From: Paludibacteraceae bacterium
Lineage (GTDB): Bacteria > Bacteroidota > Bacteroidia > Bacteroidales > Paludibacteraceae
Length of the DNA: 64,000 nt
Assembly (NCBI GenBank): GCA_024400125.1
Contig: JAKSNG010000002.1
Span: 1-64,000 of the forward strand
Direction: 5' to 3'
Shown here: positions 33,934-43,015 of the stretch, piece by piece
Layout of the letters: every line of letters begins with the position of its first letter
Position numbering within the stretch: position 1 is the first letter of the stretch
Notes under the pieces: generated by a model
The model's database searches: none
What the model was told of the DNA's origin: nothing
What the model saw: the letters and a program-made list of their open reading frames with translations, nothing else
Translations under genes and position numbers: made by a program

Positions 33934-36522
33934 ATGGAAAACGAACACAATGTAACAGAAGTTAATGAGGATGAGTTGATCAAACATGATCAGATTATCC
34001 CCGTGAAGATTGACGAGGAGATGTGCAAGTCGTATATCGACTATTCGATGAGTGTCATCGTAAGTCGTGCCTTGCCTGATGTACGCGACGGTTTTAAGCC
34101 CGTTCAACGTCGTGTATTGTACGGAATGAACGAGTTGGGCTGTAACTCCGACAAGCAAACGAAGAAGAGTGCGCGTATCGTCGGTGAAGTCATGGGTAAA
34201 TTTCACCCGCATGGTGATAGTTCTATCTATGGCACGCTGGTACGTTTGGCGCAACCTTGGAATATGCGTTATTGCTTGGTAGATGGACAAGGAAACTTCG
34301 GTTCGGTCGATGGTGATGGTCCAGCAGCGATGCGTTATACAGAGGCTCGTTTGAGTCGTTTGGCAGAGGAAATGTTGCGTGATATCGAGAAAGATACGGT
34401 TGATATGCAACTGAACTTTGATGACACAATGCGTGAGCCGACCGTGTTGCCCTGCCGTTTCCCGAACCTGTTGGTGAATGGCGGCACGGGTATTGCAGTC
34501 GGAATGGCAACGAACATGGCTACTCACAACCTCTCGGAAGTGATGGACGGTTGTATGGCGTTGGTGAATAACCGCAAAGCGCGCATCGCTAATCCTGAAG
34601 AGGAAGAGATTACTGTAGAGGGTTTGATGGAGTATGTGAAAGCTCCTGATTTCCCAACTGGAGGTACAATTTACGGTTACCAAGGCGTAAAAGACGCGTT
34701 TGAGACTGGTCGCGGACGTATCGTTATCCGCTCGAATGCTGACATTGAGACGGAAGATAATGGTCGTGAGCGTATTATTATTACGGAGTTGCCGTTCGGC
34801 GTGGTTAAGTCGGACTTGGTGAAGAATATTGCAGAGTTGGTCAGCGACAAGAAGATTGAAGGTATATCTGATATCTCTGACCAATCGAAACGTGATATTC
34901 GCATTGTGATTGATATTAAGCGTGATGCTAATGCTCAAGTGGTACTGAATAAATTGTATAAGTTCACTGCATTGCAATCATCGTTTAGTGTGAATAATAT
35001 CGCATTGGTTCATGGTCGTCCAATGTTGCTGAACTTGAAAGATTTGATTAGCAACTTCGTTGACCACCGTATGGATGTGGTGACTCGTCGTACACGTTTT
35101 GAACTGCGTAAGGCAGAGGAACGCGCGCATATATTAGAGGGGTTGATAATTGCTGTCGATAACATTGACGAGGTGGTGAAGATTATTCGTGCAAGTCGTA
35201 CTCCGGCAGATGCACAAACGAACTTAGAGCAACGTTTCAACTTGGATAACATACAGTCAAAAGCCATCGTGGATATGCGCTTGAGTCAATTGACAGGCTT
35301 GCGTATTGACGAATTGAAGGCTGAATATGCTGAGATAGAGAAGTTGATTGCTCACTTGAACGAGTTGCTGGCATCGGAGACGTTGCGTTATGATGTGATT
35401 AATGAGGAGTTGCAAGAGATTAAAGATAAGTATGGTGACGAGCGTCGTACGCAGATTGTGAAGATGGCAACTGAGTTCAATCCAGAAGATATGTATGCAG
35501 ATGACGATATGGTGATTACTATTTCTCATTTGGGTTATATCAAGCGAACTCCGTTGACTGAGTTCCGTCAGCAAGCACGTGGAGGTATTGGTTCTAAAGC
35601 TGGTTCGGCACGTGATGAGGACTTTATTGAATACGTACACCAAGCTTCGATGCACTCAACGATGATGTTCTTTACGGAGGCAGGTCGATTGTATTGGCAG
35701 AAAGTTTATGAATTGCCAGAAGGCAATAAGCAATCGAAGGGTCGTGCTATTCAGAATATGATTAACCTGGAGAAGGGCGACAAAGTACGTGCGTTCATCA
35801 ATGTGAAGGGACTGAATGATCCTGAGTATGTGAATAACCACTATCTGATTTTTGCGACGAAGAACGGTTTGATGAAGAAGACAACGTTGGAGGCGTATAG
35901 TCGTCCACGTGCTAACGGTATCAATGCTGTTGGACTGCGCGAGGGTGATGAGTTAATCGCAGTGACGTTGACCGATGGTCAGTCAGAGATGTTAATTGCC
36001 AGCTACAACGGTAAGGTTGTTCGTTTCAACGAATCGACGGTTCGTCCAATGGGTCGAAATGCTTCTGGTGTAAAGGCTATTACGTTGGATGGTGAGAATG
36101 ATCGTGCAATTGGCATGATTTGTGTAGCGAAAGATACAGACAAGACTGTGCTGGTTATTTCGGAGAACGGTTTTGGTAAGCGTACATTGTTAGACGACGA
36201 GAATGGCGAACCAATTTATCGTATCACGAACCGTGGCGGTAAAGGCGTTAAGACGATGAACCTCACGGATAAGACAGGACAATTGATTGCGATTGAGGCA
36301 GTGACGGATGAAGATGACTTGATGTTGATAACAAAGTCTGGAACGGCTATTCGTATGGATATGTCTTCGATTCGCGTGATGGGTCGTGCTACACAAGGCG
36401 TCAAACTGATTGAATTGCAGAAACGCAATGACACGTTGATGTTCGGATGTATTGTACCCAAAGAAGAACCCGAAAACGAAAACCCAAACGAAAACGCAAA
36501 CCAAAACGAAAACCAAGAATAA
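33934..36522 (+). CDS. gyrA: DNA gyrase subunit A
   Basis: 862 aa. The breakage-reunion domain has HPHGDSSIYGTLVRLAQ and the catalytic tyrosine Y135 (MRYTEARL). The C-terminal domain has the GyrA box QARGGIGSKAG, which identifies gyrase rather than topoisomerase IV, and repeated beta-pinwheel blades (KRTPLTEF, MKKTTLEAY, KVVRFNEST, GKRTLLDD). At the position of E. coli Asp87 there is Gly (GDSSIYG). The last 18 residues are a low-complexity Asn/Glu tail from a short DNA repeat. It heads the operon that runs to rlmB. Confidence 0.95.
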   Translation: MENEHNVTEVNEDELIKHDQIIPVKIDEEMCKSYIDYSMSVIVSRALPDVRDGFKPVQRRVLYGMNELGCNSDKQTKKSARIVGEVMGKFHPHGDSSIYGTLVRLAQPWNMRYCLVDGQGNFGSVDGDGPAAMRYTEARLSRLAEEMLRDIEKDTVDMQLNFDDTMREPTVLPCRFPNLLVNGGTGIAVGMATNMATHNLSEVMDGCMALVNNRKARIANPEEEEITVEGLMEYVKAPDFPTGGTIYGYQGVKDAFETGRGRIVIRSNADIETEDNGRERIIITELPFGVVKSDLVKNIAELVSDKKIEGISDISDQSKRDIRIVIDIKRDANAQVVLNKLYKFTALQSSFSVNNIALVHGRPMLLNLKDLISNFVDHRMDVVTRRTRFELRKAEERAHILEGLIIAVDNIDEVVKIIRASRTPADAQTNLEQRFNLDNIQSKAIVDMRLSQLTGLRIDELKAEYAEIEKLIAHLNELLASETLRYDVINEELQEIKDKYGDERRTQIVKMATEFNPEDMYADDDMVITISHLGYIKRTPLTEFRQQARGGIGSKAGSARDEDFIEYVHQASMHSTMMFFTEAGRLYWQKVYELPEGNKQSKGRAIQNMINLEKGDKVRAFINVKGLNDPEYVNNHYLIFATKNGLMKKTTLEAYSRPRANGINAVGLREGDELIAVTLTDGQSEMLIASYNGKVVRFNESTVRPMGRNASGVKAITLDGENDRAIGMICVAKDTDKTVLVISENGFGKRTLLDDENGEPIYRITNRGGKGVKTMNLTDKTGQLIAIEAVTDEDDLMLITKSGTAIRMDMSSIRVMGRATQGVKLIELQKRNDTLMFGCIVPKEEPENENPNENANQNENQE

Positions 36523-36523
36523 T

Positions 36524-37768
36524 ATGAGAAAGACATTATTTATTGCAGCATTAGCACTGATAAGCGCAGGCTGCGTAGCGCAAAAAGCCAACGTAAAAGA
36601 AGTTAAGACTTTGATTTACGGAGAGAGTGCAGACTATAATAAGGCACGTCAACTCATTCAAGAGGCTTTGACTAATGAAGAAACCAAAGACTTAGCAGAG
36701 ACTTGGTATATGGCTGCTATGATTGGTTATCAACAGAGTGAACAACAGTTATTGCTCAAGCAAATGGGTCAGAACATGGACCAAGAGACAGCAGGTCAAG
36801 CTGTGATGGAGAGTTATGACTATTTGCTGAAAGCAGACGAGTTGGCTTCGGTGATGACGCTGGATAAGAAGGGCCGCGAAGTGATGACGGATGCCAAAAC
36901 GCATAAGAATGTGCAAAAGATGATGAAAGAGTACTACAGTAAGCAACTCTTCCCTATCTATGGTATTTTCCTCAATGATCAACGTGATTTTGCGGGTGCT
37001 TATCATGCGTTTATGAACCACCTGAATATCCCTAATCTGCCAATGATGCAGGATGAAAAGTCGCAAGCAGATATGCCGAAAGATAGTACGTATAATGAGT
37101 ACACTTATTATGCAGCACTGTTTGCTATTCAGGCAGAGATGCACCCAGAGGCTATTGCGTTGTTAGAGCAATTGAAGTCGGGCTCGTATGAAGCTATTTC
37201 TGTTAATCAGTTCTTGTACCAGGAATATGTGACTACCAAAGATACTGCGAACTTTGTTCAGGTATTGAAAGACGCGATGGTACGTTTCCCACAAGAGCCT
37301 TGGTTTTTGCAGAACTTGATTAACTACTACATTTTCTCTAATCAGGAATCTATGGCAATTGACTATCTTAATCAAGCGATTGAGCGTGAGCCAGAAGTTG
37401 CTCAATATCACTTGATTATGGGTAATTTGAAGGAGAATAAACAGAGTTATGAAGAAGCAATAGCAGAATTCGACCGTGCGCTGCAATTAGATCCCAAAAT
37501 GGCAGATGCAGCAGCAGGTAAGGGACGTGTATATTACAATCAAGCGGTGAAGATGAACGAGGACGCAGCCAATATTATGGACGCCAAAGAGTATAAGTTG
37601 GCTTTGGAAGATATGAATGAAATGTTCCGTCAATCGCTACCGTTCTTTGAGCAAGCGCACAAGATGGACCCTGCTAATCGTGACTATATGATTACTCTGA
37701 AGGGATTGTACTACCGTTTCTCGATGGAGGCAGAGTACAATGCTATTCAAGAGGAATTGAATAAGTAA
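36524..37768 (+). CDS. TPR-repeat lipoprotein
   Basis: 414 aa from ATG 36524, 1 nt after the gyrA stop. A longer in-frame reading from 36452 would use the gyrA tail region and is rejected. The signal MRKTLFIAALALISAGC has a lipobox cysteine at 17. Several TPR motifs follow, the clearest at about 310-370 (YHLIMGNLKENKQSYEEAIAEFDRALQLDP). It is probably an envelope scaffold protein; the partner is unknown. Its stop overlaps the ruvX start (TAATG). Confidence 0.75.
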   Translation: MRKTLFIAALALISAGCVAQKANVKEVKTLIYGESADYNKARQLIQEALTNEETKDLAETWYMAAMIGYQQSEQQLLLKQMGQNMDQETAGQAVMESYDYLLKADELASVMTLDKKGREVMTDAKTHKNVQKMMKEYYSKQLFPIYGIFLNDQRDFAGAYHAFMNHLNIPNLPMMQDEKSQADMPKDSTYNEYTYYAALFAIQAEMHPEAIALLEQLKSGSYEAISVNQFLYQEYVTTKDTANFVQVLKDAMVRFPQEPWFLQNLINYYIFSNQESMAIDYLNQAIEREPEVAQYHLIMGNLKENKQSYEEAIAEFDRALQLDPKMADAAAGKGRVYYNQAVKMNEDAANIMDAKEYKLALEDMNEMFRQSLPFFEQAHKMDPANRDYMITLKGLYYRFSMEAEYNAIQEELNK

Positions 37769-38178
37769 TGGGACGAATTTTAGCCATTGATTACGGTCAG
37801 AAACGCACAGGATTAGCCGTTACGGATATGCTCCGCATAACGGCTAATCCGTTGCTTACGATTGATACGAATCAATTGCAACAATGGCTCACGAATGAAT
37901 TGGCGAAGGGCGAAATAGACACTGTGGTGATAGGATACCCGACACAACTCAATGGGCAACCATCTGATTCTATGCGTTATATCACGCCTTTTATGGGGTG
38001 GTTTAAGAATCATTTTCCTACGATGCCGCTGATACCGTATGATGAGCGTTTTACGTCAACGATTGCTCATCAAGCAATGATTGCTGGGGGCATGAAGAAA
38101 AAAGATCGTCAAGACAAGGCGGTAGTGGATAAGATTGCTGCATGCATTATTTTAGAAGATTATTTGAGTACACTATGA
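37768..38178 (+). CDS. ruvX: RuvX/YqgF family pre-16S rRNA nuclease
   Basis: 136 aa, RNase H fold: MGRILAIDYGQKRTGLAV at the start, VVIGYPTQLNG, YDERFTS and a C-terminal DKIAACIILEDYL. The acidic residues D7, E and D of the fold are in place. The family trims the 5' end of 16S rRNA; it is also annotated as a Holliday-junction resolvase homologue. It overlaps the TPR gene by 1 nt and def by 4 nt. Confidence 0.92.
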   Translation: MGRILAIDYGQKRTGLAVTDMLRITANPLLTIDTNQLQQWLTNELAKGEIDTVVIGYPTQLNGQPSDSMRYITPFMGWFKNHFPTMPLIPYDERFTSTIAHQAMIAGGMKKKDRQDKAVVDKIAACIILEDYLSTL

Positions 38179-38723
38179 TTTTACCAATATATTTATATGG
38201 TCAACCAGCTTTACGTAAGCCGACCGAAGAAGTAGAGCAAGGTGCATTGGATGTGAAAGAGCTGGTTGCCAATATGCAGGAGACATTGACTGCTGCAGAA
38301 GGATGCGGCTTGGCTGCTCCGCAAGTGGGTTTGTCGCTGCGACTCTTTATCGTCGATGGCTCAGAGTTGGGCGAAGAATATCCTGATTGTGCGAATTTTA
38401 AGCAGGTATTTATCAATCCAGAGATTGTGGAAGAGAGCGAAGAAACTTCGGTTTATAGTGAGGGATGTTTGTCTTTGCCTGGTATAAGCGAGAATGTTGT
38501 TCGACCAAAGACGATTACTATTCGTTATCAAGATGCCGATTTTAAGTGGCATGAGGATACATATACGGATTTCAAAGCACGTATTGTACTGCACGAATAT
38601 GATCATCTGGAGGCACATGTGTTCACAGATCGTATTTCGCCTATTCGGAAGCAGTTTGTGAAGACCAAACTGACGAATATAGTGAAAGGCAAAACCGTAG
38701 CTCGCTATAAGTATAAACGCTAA
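38175..38723 (+). CDS. def: Peptide deformylase
   Basis: 182 aa starting at the ATGA overlap with ruvX (38175). All three PDF motifs are present: GCGLAAPQVGL, EGCLSLPG and HEYDHLEAHVF (HExxH variant HEYDH). The enzyme removes the formyl group from nascent N-termini using a metal ion. An ATG 11 codons upstream is inside ruvX and lacks family similarity. Confidence 0.95.
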   Translation: MILPIYLYGQPALRKPTEEVEQGALDVKELVANMQETLTAAEGCGLAAPQVGLSLRLFIVDGSELGEEYPDCANFKQVFINPEIVEESEETSVYSEGCLSLPGISENVVRPKTITIRYQDADFKWHEDTYTDFKARIVLHEYDHLEAHVFTDRISPIRKQFVKTKLTNIVKGKTVARYKYKR

Positions 38724-39265
38724 TGGATGTCATTACCATTATCTTGATTGCCATTGGCTTAGCCATGGACTGTTTTGCTGTCAGCATTGCCAAGGGATTA
38801 GCAAACGGACGATGGCAGAGACAAGCATTGTGGATGGCATTGCTGTTTGGAATTTTTCAAGGAGCGATGCCGTTGATAGGGTACTTTGCGGGGGCTGTTT
38901 TTTCCTCTTTCTTTAGCCGATTTGCGCCATGGATTGCGTTGGTGTTATTGGGCTATATTGGCAGTAAGATGATTTGGGATAGTTTGCATAATGAGAAAGA
39001 AACGCATTCTAATGACACGCCGATTTGGCTTTTGGCTATTGCAACATCCATTGACGCATTAGCAACAGGCGTGGTGTTTATTCCTTATCCCGAAGTGTTG
39101 TGGATGGCGATAGGGATTATTGCGTTGGTGTCGTTTGTATTTTCGTTGGTGGGGTATTGCATTGGCTGGAAAGTGGGAGAGCGCTTTACGTTTAATGTCG
39201 AACTGTTAGGTGGCATCATTTTGATAGCGATAGGTCTTAAAATTTGTTTGGAGGGAATATTGTAA
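38723..39265 (+). CDS. mntP: Manganese efflux pump MntP
   Basis: 180 aa with six membrane segments. MDVITIILIAIGLAMDCFAVSIAKG and the second-half SIDALATGVVF repeat carry the conserved membrane Asp residues of the MntP/YtaF family. It exports Mn2+. It is coupled to def (TAATG) and to the next gene (TAATG), in the middle of the gyrA operon. Confidence 0.88.
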   Translation: MDVITIILIAIGLAMDCFAVSIAKGLANGRWQRQALWMALLFGIFQGAMPLIGYFAGAVFSSFFSRFAPWIALVLLGYIGSKMIWDSLHNEKETHSNDTPIWLLAIATSIDALATGVVFIPYPEVLWMAIGIIALVSFVFSLVGYCIGWKVGERFTFNVELLGGIILIAIGLKICLEGIL

Positions 39266-39855
39266 TGTTCGCAATTGGAAATACATTGGTTTCGCTGGAC
39301 GTCTTGGAAAAAGAATTCTGTTGCGACTTGGGTGTGTGCCATGGATGTTGCTGTATCGAGGGAGATGCTGGTGCGCCAATTAGTGACGAAGAGTGCGAAG
39401 AGGTTGAAAAGATTTTGCCCCTTCTGCTGCCCGAGATGACAAAAGAAGCGCGTGAGGTGGTGAAAGAGCAGGGTATTTCGTATATTGATCCTTCAGGAGA
39501 GCGTGTCACGTCTATTGTGAATAATAAGGATTGTGTCTTTGCACGAACGGACCATAATGGATGGTGTTATTGCTTGATTGAGAAAGCTTATCGAGCTGGC
39601 AAAATCACGTTTCTTAAACCGATTTCTTGCCATTTATATCCTATTCGACTAAGTGCTTTGTCAGGTGCGGAATACACAGTTGGGCTTAATTATCATCGTT
39701 GGGATGTGTGTCATTGTGCACGGGTGTTGGGCAAGAAAAATAAAATCAAGTTATACGAGTTTTTGAAGGAACCGCTCATTCGGCGTTTTGGGCAAGCGTG
39801 GTATGAGGAATTATGCTTGACAGCGCAAGAGTGGGCAAAACAATGTAAGCAATAA
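39265..39855 (+). CDS. DUF3109-family cysteine-rich protein
   Basis: 196 aa. Cysteine clusters CCDLGVCHGCCC near the N-terminus, a CVFA/CYCLIEKA pair and later PISCHLYPIR and CHCARVLG suggest a metal or Fe-S site of the YkgJ/UPF0153 type. The start is taken at the TAATG overlap with mntP (39265); an earlier ATG adds seven unlikely residues. The function is unknown. It is a conserved Bacteroidota housekeeping neighbour. Confidence 0.82.
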   Translation: MFAIGNTLVSLDVLEKEFCCDLGVCHGCCCIEGDAGAPISDEECEEVEKILPLLLPEMTKEAREVVKEQGISYIDPSGERVTSIVNNKDCVFARTDHNGWCYCLIEKAYRAGKITFLKPISCHLYPIRLSALSGAEYTVGLNYHRWDVCHCARVLGKKNKIKLYEFLKEPLIRRFGQAWYEELCLTAQEWAKQCKQ

Positions 39856-39856
39856 T

Positions 39857-41098
39857 ATGCAATGTGAGATTATTACAATCGGAGACGAGTTGCTCATAGG
39901 GCAGGTTGTGGATACCAACTCTGCCTTCATGGCACAATTGTTGTTGGAGGAGGGCATTTTGCTCTATCAAATAACTTCTGTGCATGATGACGCAAATCAT
40001 ATTCGCACGGCGATAGATGAGGCATTACAGCGTTCGGAGATAGTCATCACGACAGGTGGTTTAGGTCCAACAAAAGACGATATCACCAAGAATGTCTTGT
40101 GCGACTATTTCCATACAACGTTAGTGGAAGATGACACTGTTAAAGCGCAGATAGAGAGCCTTTATCGAGACCGTCCTGATGTGCTGAATCGGTTGACGGC
40201 AACGCAGTGGCTTGTGCCAGCAAACTGCACGGTTCTGCCTAATCGAGTAGGGACTGCACCGCTGATGATGTGGCAGATGAATGGTAAAGTGCTTTTCTCT
40301 CTTCCTGGCGTACCTTACGAAATGGAGATAGCTATGCAGGAACAGATAATACCGACTATTCGTCACATGATTGAAGAGCATGTTTTGTCTTTCCAACGCC
40401 TTGGACAAAATCGCACTTTGTTGGTGGCTGGTATATCTGAATCGGCTTTGGCTATTCATTTGGAGGAGTGGGAAACGGCATTGCCGAAGAATTTGCATTT
40501 GGCTTATTTGCCTAAAGACGGTACCATTCGTTTGCGTTTGGATGCCGCTGATGAACAGGCTTTGTTAGATAGGAAATTTGAGGAGTTACAGCAACTTGTT
40601 GCACAGTGGTTGATTATGACTGAAGATAAACCATTGGAGTTGGCTTTAGGGGAACGTTTGCGGGCTAAGGGGTACACGATTGCTACTGCGGAATCTTGCA
40701 CAGGCGGTCGATTGGCGGCATTACTCAATGCGCATCCTGGTAGTTCGGAATGGTTTATGGGCAGTGTGGTGGCATATGACAACCAAGTTAAACGCAATGT
40801 GCTTTCTGTTCCTGCAGAGGTGTTACAAACTGTGGGTGCAGTCAGTGAGGAGACGGTGAAGGCAATGGCAGAAAATGTGCGTCAGTTACTACACACGGAT
40901 ATGGCAATTGCAACCAGCGGAATAGCTGGTCCATCAGGCGGCACCAAAGAGAAACCTGTAGGAACTGTTTGGATTGCGTGCGCTACGGCGCACGGAACGC
41001 ACGCAGAATGTTTCCATTTAGGACGCTTGCGTGATCAAATAACTCAGTGTGCATGTACGCGCGCATTAATTATGGCACTTCGTGCTTTGACAATATAA
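39857..41098 (+). CDS. cinA: CinA: nicotinamide-nucleotide amidase / competence-damage protein
   Basis: 413 aa. The N-terminal MoCF-like domain (EIITIGDELLIGQVVDTNS, TGGLGPTKDDIT, LPGVPYEM) has COG1058 pyrophosphatase features. The C-terminal domain (TAESCTGGRLAALL, TSGIAGPSGGTKEKPVGTVWIA) is the PncC NMN deamidase. It recycles pyridine nucleotides. nadD lies two genes further on the other strand. Confidence 0.93.
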   Translation: MQCEIITIGDELLIGQVVDTNSAFMAQLLLEEGILLYQITSVHDDANHIRTAIDEALQRSEIVITTGGLGPTKDDITKNVLCDYFHTTLVEDDTVKAQIESLYRDRPDVLNRLTATQWLVPANCTVLPNRVGTAPLMMWQMNGKVLFSLPGVPYEMEIAMQEQIIPTIRHMIEEHVLSFQRLGQNRTLLVAGISESALAIHLEEWETALPKNLHLAYLPKDGTIRLRLDAADEQALLDRKFEELQQLVAQWLIMTEDKPLELALGERLRAKGYTIATAESCTGGRLAALLNAHPGSSEWFMGSVVAYDNQVKRNVLSVPAEVLQTVGAVSEETVKAMAENVRQLLHTDMAIATSGIAGPSGGTKEKPVGTVWIACATAHGTHAECFHLGRLRDQITQCACTRALIMALRALTI

Positions 41099-41105
41099 CT
41101 AAACA

Positions 41106-41906
41106 ATGATGAATACTACTAAACCGCGCTACGAAACAAAGCGCCCCAAAGAATCGGAAATGGTTTTTGGCATCCGTGCTGTGATAGAAGCTTTGGATGC
41201 AGGCAAGACGTTTGATAAAATCTTGTTACGCCGAGACATGTCGTCTGCGATAGGTCGAGAATTATTGGCAAAGTTAGATGCTCTCTATCCACAGGATGGA
41301 GTAGGCGCAACCGCCTCCATACAACGTGTTCCGGTAGAGAAATTGAATCAGTTTACGGACAAAAACCACCAAGGTGTAATCGCATTCTTGTCGCCAATTG
41401 AGTTCCAACCATTGGAAGAAATGATACAAGGGTTGTTTGAAGCAGGAAAGACACCATTTTTAATGGTGCTGGATGGTATCACAGATGTGCGTAATTTTGG
41501 CGCGATTGCTCGTACGTGTGCTTGTGCTGGAGTGGATGCGTTGGTGATAGCAGCTCGTAGTGGTGTGGCTATCAACGGTGATGCGATAAAGACTTCTGCG
41601 GGTGCATTACATACGTTGCCTGTATGTAAAGTGGAAAATATGCAGAATGCGTTGCGATATTTACGAGATAGCGGATTGCATATCGTGGCAGCAACGGAGC
41701 ATGCGACACATGACTATACAAAGTCAGATATGACTCAACCTGTGGCGATTGTGATGGGCAATGAAGAACATGGTATCTACGAGGAGAATCTCAAACTCTG
41801 CACAGAGCAAGTGCGTATCCCAATGGCAGGTTCGATAGAGAGCTTGAATGTGTCGGTAGCCGCAGGGGTAATGATTTATGAAGTAGTTCGTCAGCGTCGA
41901 GGTTAA
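41106..41906 (+). CDS. rlmB: RlmB-type 23S rRNA (guanosine-2'-O)-methyltransferase
   Basis: 266 aa, SpoU/TrmH family. The N-terminal substrate-binding domain begins VFGIRAVIEALDAGK. The knotted SPOUT domain has LDGITDVRNFGAIARTC, IVMGNEEHGI and PMAGSIESLNVSVAAGVMIYE, the three SpoU motifs. It is the last gene of the gyrA operon and ends 11 nt from the convergent nadD with no clear terminator. Confidence 0.92.
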   Translation: MMNTTKPRYETKRPKESEMVFGIRAVIEALDAGKTFDKILLRRDMSSAIGRELLAKLDALYPQDGVGATASIQRVPVEKLNQFTDKNHQGVIAFLSPIEFQPLEEMIQGLFEAGKTPFLMVLDGITDVRNFGAIARTCACAGVDALVIAARSGVAINGDAIKTSAGALHTLPVCKVENMQNALRYLRDSGLHIVAATEHATHDYTKSDMTQPVAIVMGNEEHGIYEENLKLCTEQVRIPMAGSIESLNVSVAAGVMIYEVVRQRRG

Positions 41907-41917
41907 CGATGTGAGTG

Positions 41918-42442
41918 CTATAGAATAGAGTTACGAATCTCGGTACTTGAGATATTGAAATAGGGCGCGTCGGATAGGAAAACGACGCGCTTTGTGTTGA
42001 GAGTAGGGCACTGATGATTGCTCTCATTGTGTCGAGGGTACACTAAGACGCGGTAGTTGTCAAGTATATATTCGTACTCGCGCCATTGGTCAAAAATCTG
42101 CCAATTATCTTCGCCGATGAGAAGAGTAAATTCGTGTTCGGGATAGGTTTTGCTGAGTTCGCGCAAGGTGTTGGCGGTGTAATTAGGCACTGGTAGATGG
42201 AACTCAAAACCGCAAGCAATCAATTTGTCTTTGACATTTGGTATTTGGTTAATGGCAGCTTGCACCTCAGCCATACGGACGTGTGCATCTGTCAAGATAG
42301 CACGATTTTTAAGCGGATTGTTAGGACTAACCATCATCCATACGGCATCTAAATCCGTGTGTTCCACAACCCATTGTGCTAATCCTAAGTGTCCAAAATG
42401 CACAGGATTAAAACTGCCACCATATATTCCGATTTTAGCCAC
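41918..42442 (-). CDS. nadD: Nicotinate-nucleotide adenylyltransferase
   Basis: 174 aa. GIYGGSFNPVHFGHLGLAQ contains the GxFNPxHxGH nucleotidyl-transfer motif; SSTEIRNSIL near the end is the second ATP motif. It adenylates NaMN in NAD synthesis. It lies 6 nt after gmk in a yicC-gmk-nadD operon. Confidence 0.94.
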   Translation of the reverse strand: MAKIGIYGGSFNPVHFGHLGLAQWVVEHTDLDAVWMMVSPNNPLKNRAILTDAHVRMAEVQAAINQIPNVKDKLIACGFEFHLPVPNYTANTLRELSKTYPEHEFTLLIGEDNWQIFDQWREYEYILDNYRVLVYPRHNESNHQCPTLNTKRVVFLSDAPYFNISSTEIRNSIL

Positions 42443-42448
42443 GAGTGA

Positions 42449-43003
42449 TTAGAGTGTATTGTGAATAAGTGTGTCTAAGTTGGCGAAAGCTGATTGCAAG
42501 TTATCGTTGATGATAATGTGGTCAAAATGTATTTTATCTTCCATCTCCTTGGATGCTTTGGCAACGCGTTTTTCAATCATTTCGGGTGCGGTATCCCCTC
42601 GTCCGATTAGTCGGTCTCGGAGACAGTCAATGGATGGAGGACAAATAAAAATACTGACTGCGCGGTCTCCAAAGATATGCTTGAGGTTGATACCGCCTTT
42701 GACGTCCACATCGAAGATAACGTGGTGTCCGTTGCCTTCTATGCGAGAGATCTCTGATTTGAGTGTGCCGTAGTATAAGCCTTCGTACACTTGTTCGTGT
42801 TCGATGAATTCGTCGCGTGCGATGCGTTGGCGAAATTCTTCGGGAGAGATAAAGTAATATTCTCGTCCGTGTACTTCTTCGCCACGTGGAGCACGTGTAG
42901 TACAACTAATGCTCAGTTCAAAAGTATTTGGAAACGTGGTTAGTAGGTGCTTAACCATTGTTGATTTGCCGCTACCACTTGGGGCACAAAAAATGTATAT
43001 CAT
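42449..43003 (-). CDS. gmk: Guanylate kinase
   Basis: 184 aa. P-loop APSGSGKSTM (8-17), ISCTTRAPRGEEVHGREYYF (GMP binding), VIFDVDVKGG and the RxxxR lid RLIGRGDTAPEMIEKR. It converts GMP to GDP. It is 12 nt downstream of yicC, the usual neighbour. Confidence 0.95.
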   Translation of the reverse strand: MIYIFCAPSGSGKSTMVKHLLTTFPNTFELSISCTTRAPRGEEVHGREYYFISPEEFRQRIARDEFIEHEQVYEGLYYGTLKSEISRIEGNGHHVIFDVDVKGGINLKHIFGDRAVSIFICPPSIDCLRDRLIGRGDTAPEMIEKRVAKASKEMEDKIHFDHIIINDNLQSAFANLDTLIHNTL

Positions 43004-43015
43004 GGTGTATGTTGG

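Noticed and set aside
33883-34977. 364-codon ORF on the minus strand across the gyrA start
   Set aside because: It is antisense to gyrA, whose motifs are unmistakable, and it shows no domain; it is a by-product of gyrA codon use.
36452-36523. Lys/Thr-rich extension of the TPR lipoprotein
   Set aside because: It is the out-of-frame reading of the gyrA Asn/Glu tail repeat. The signal peptide starts at 36524.
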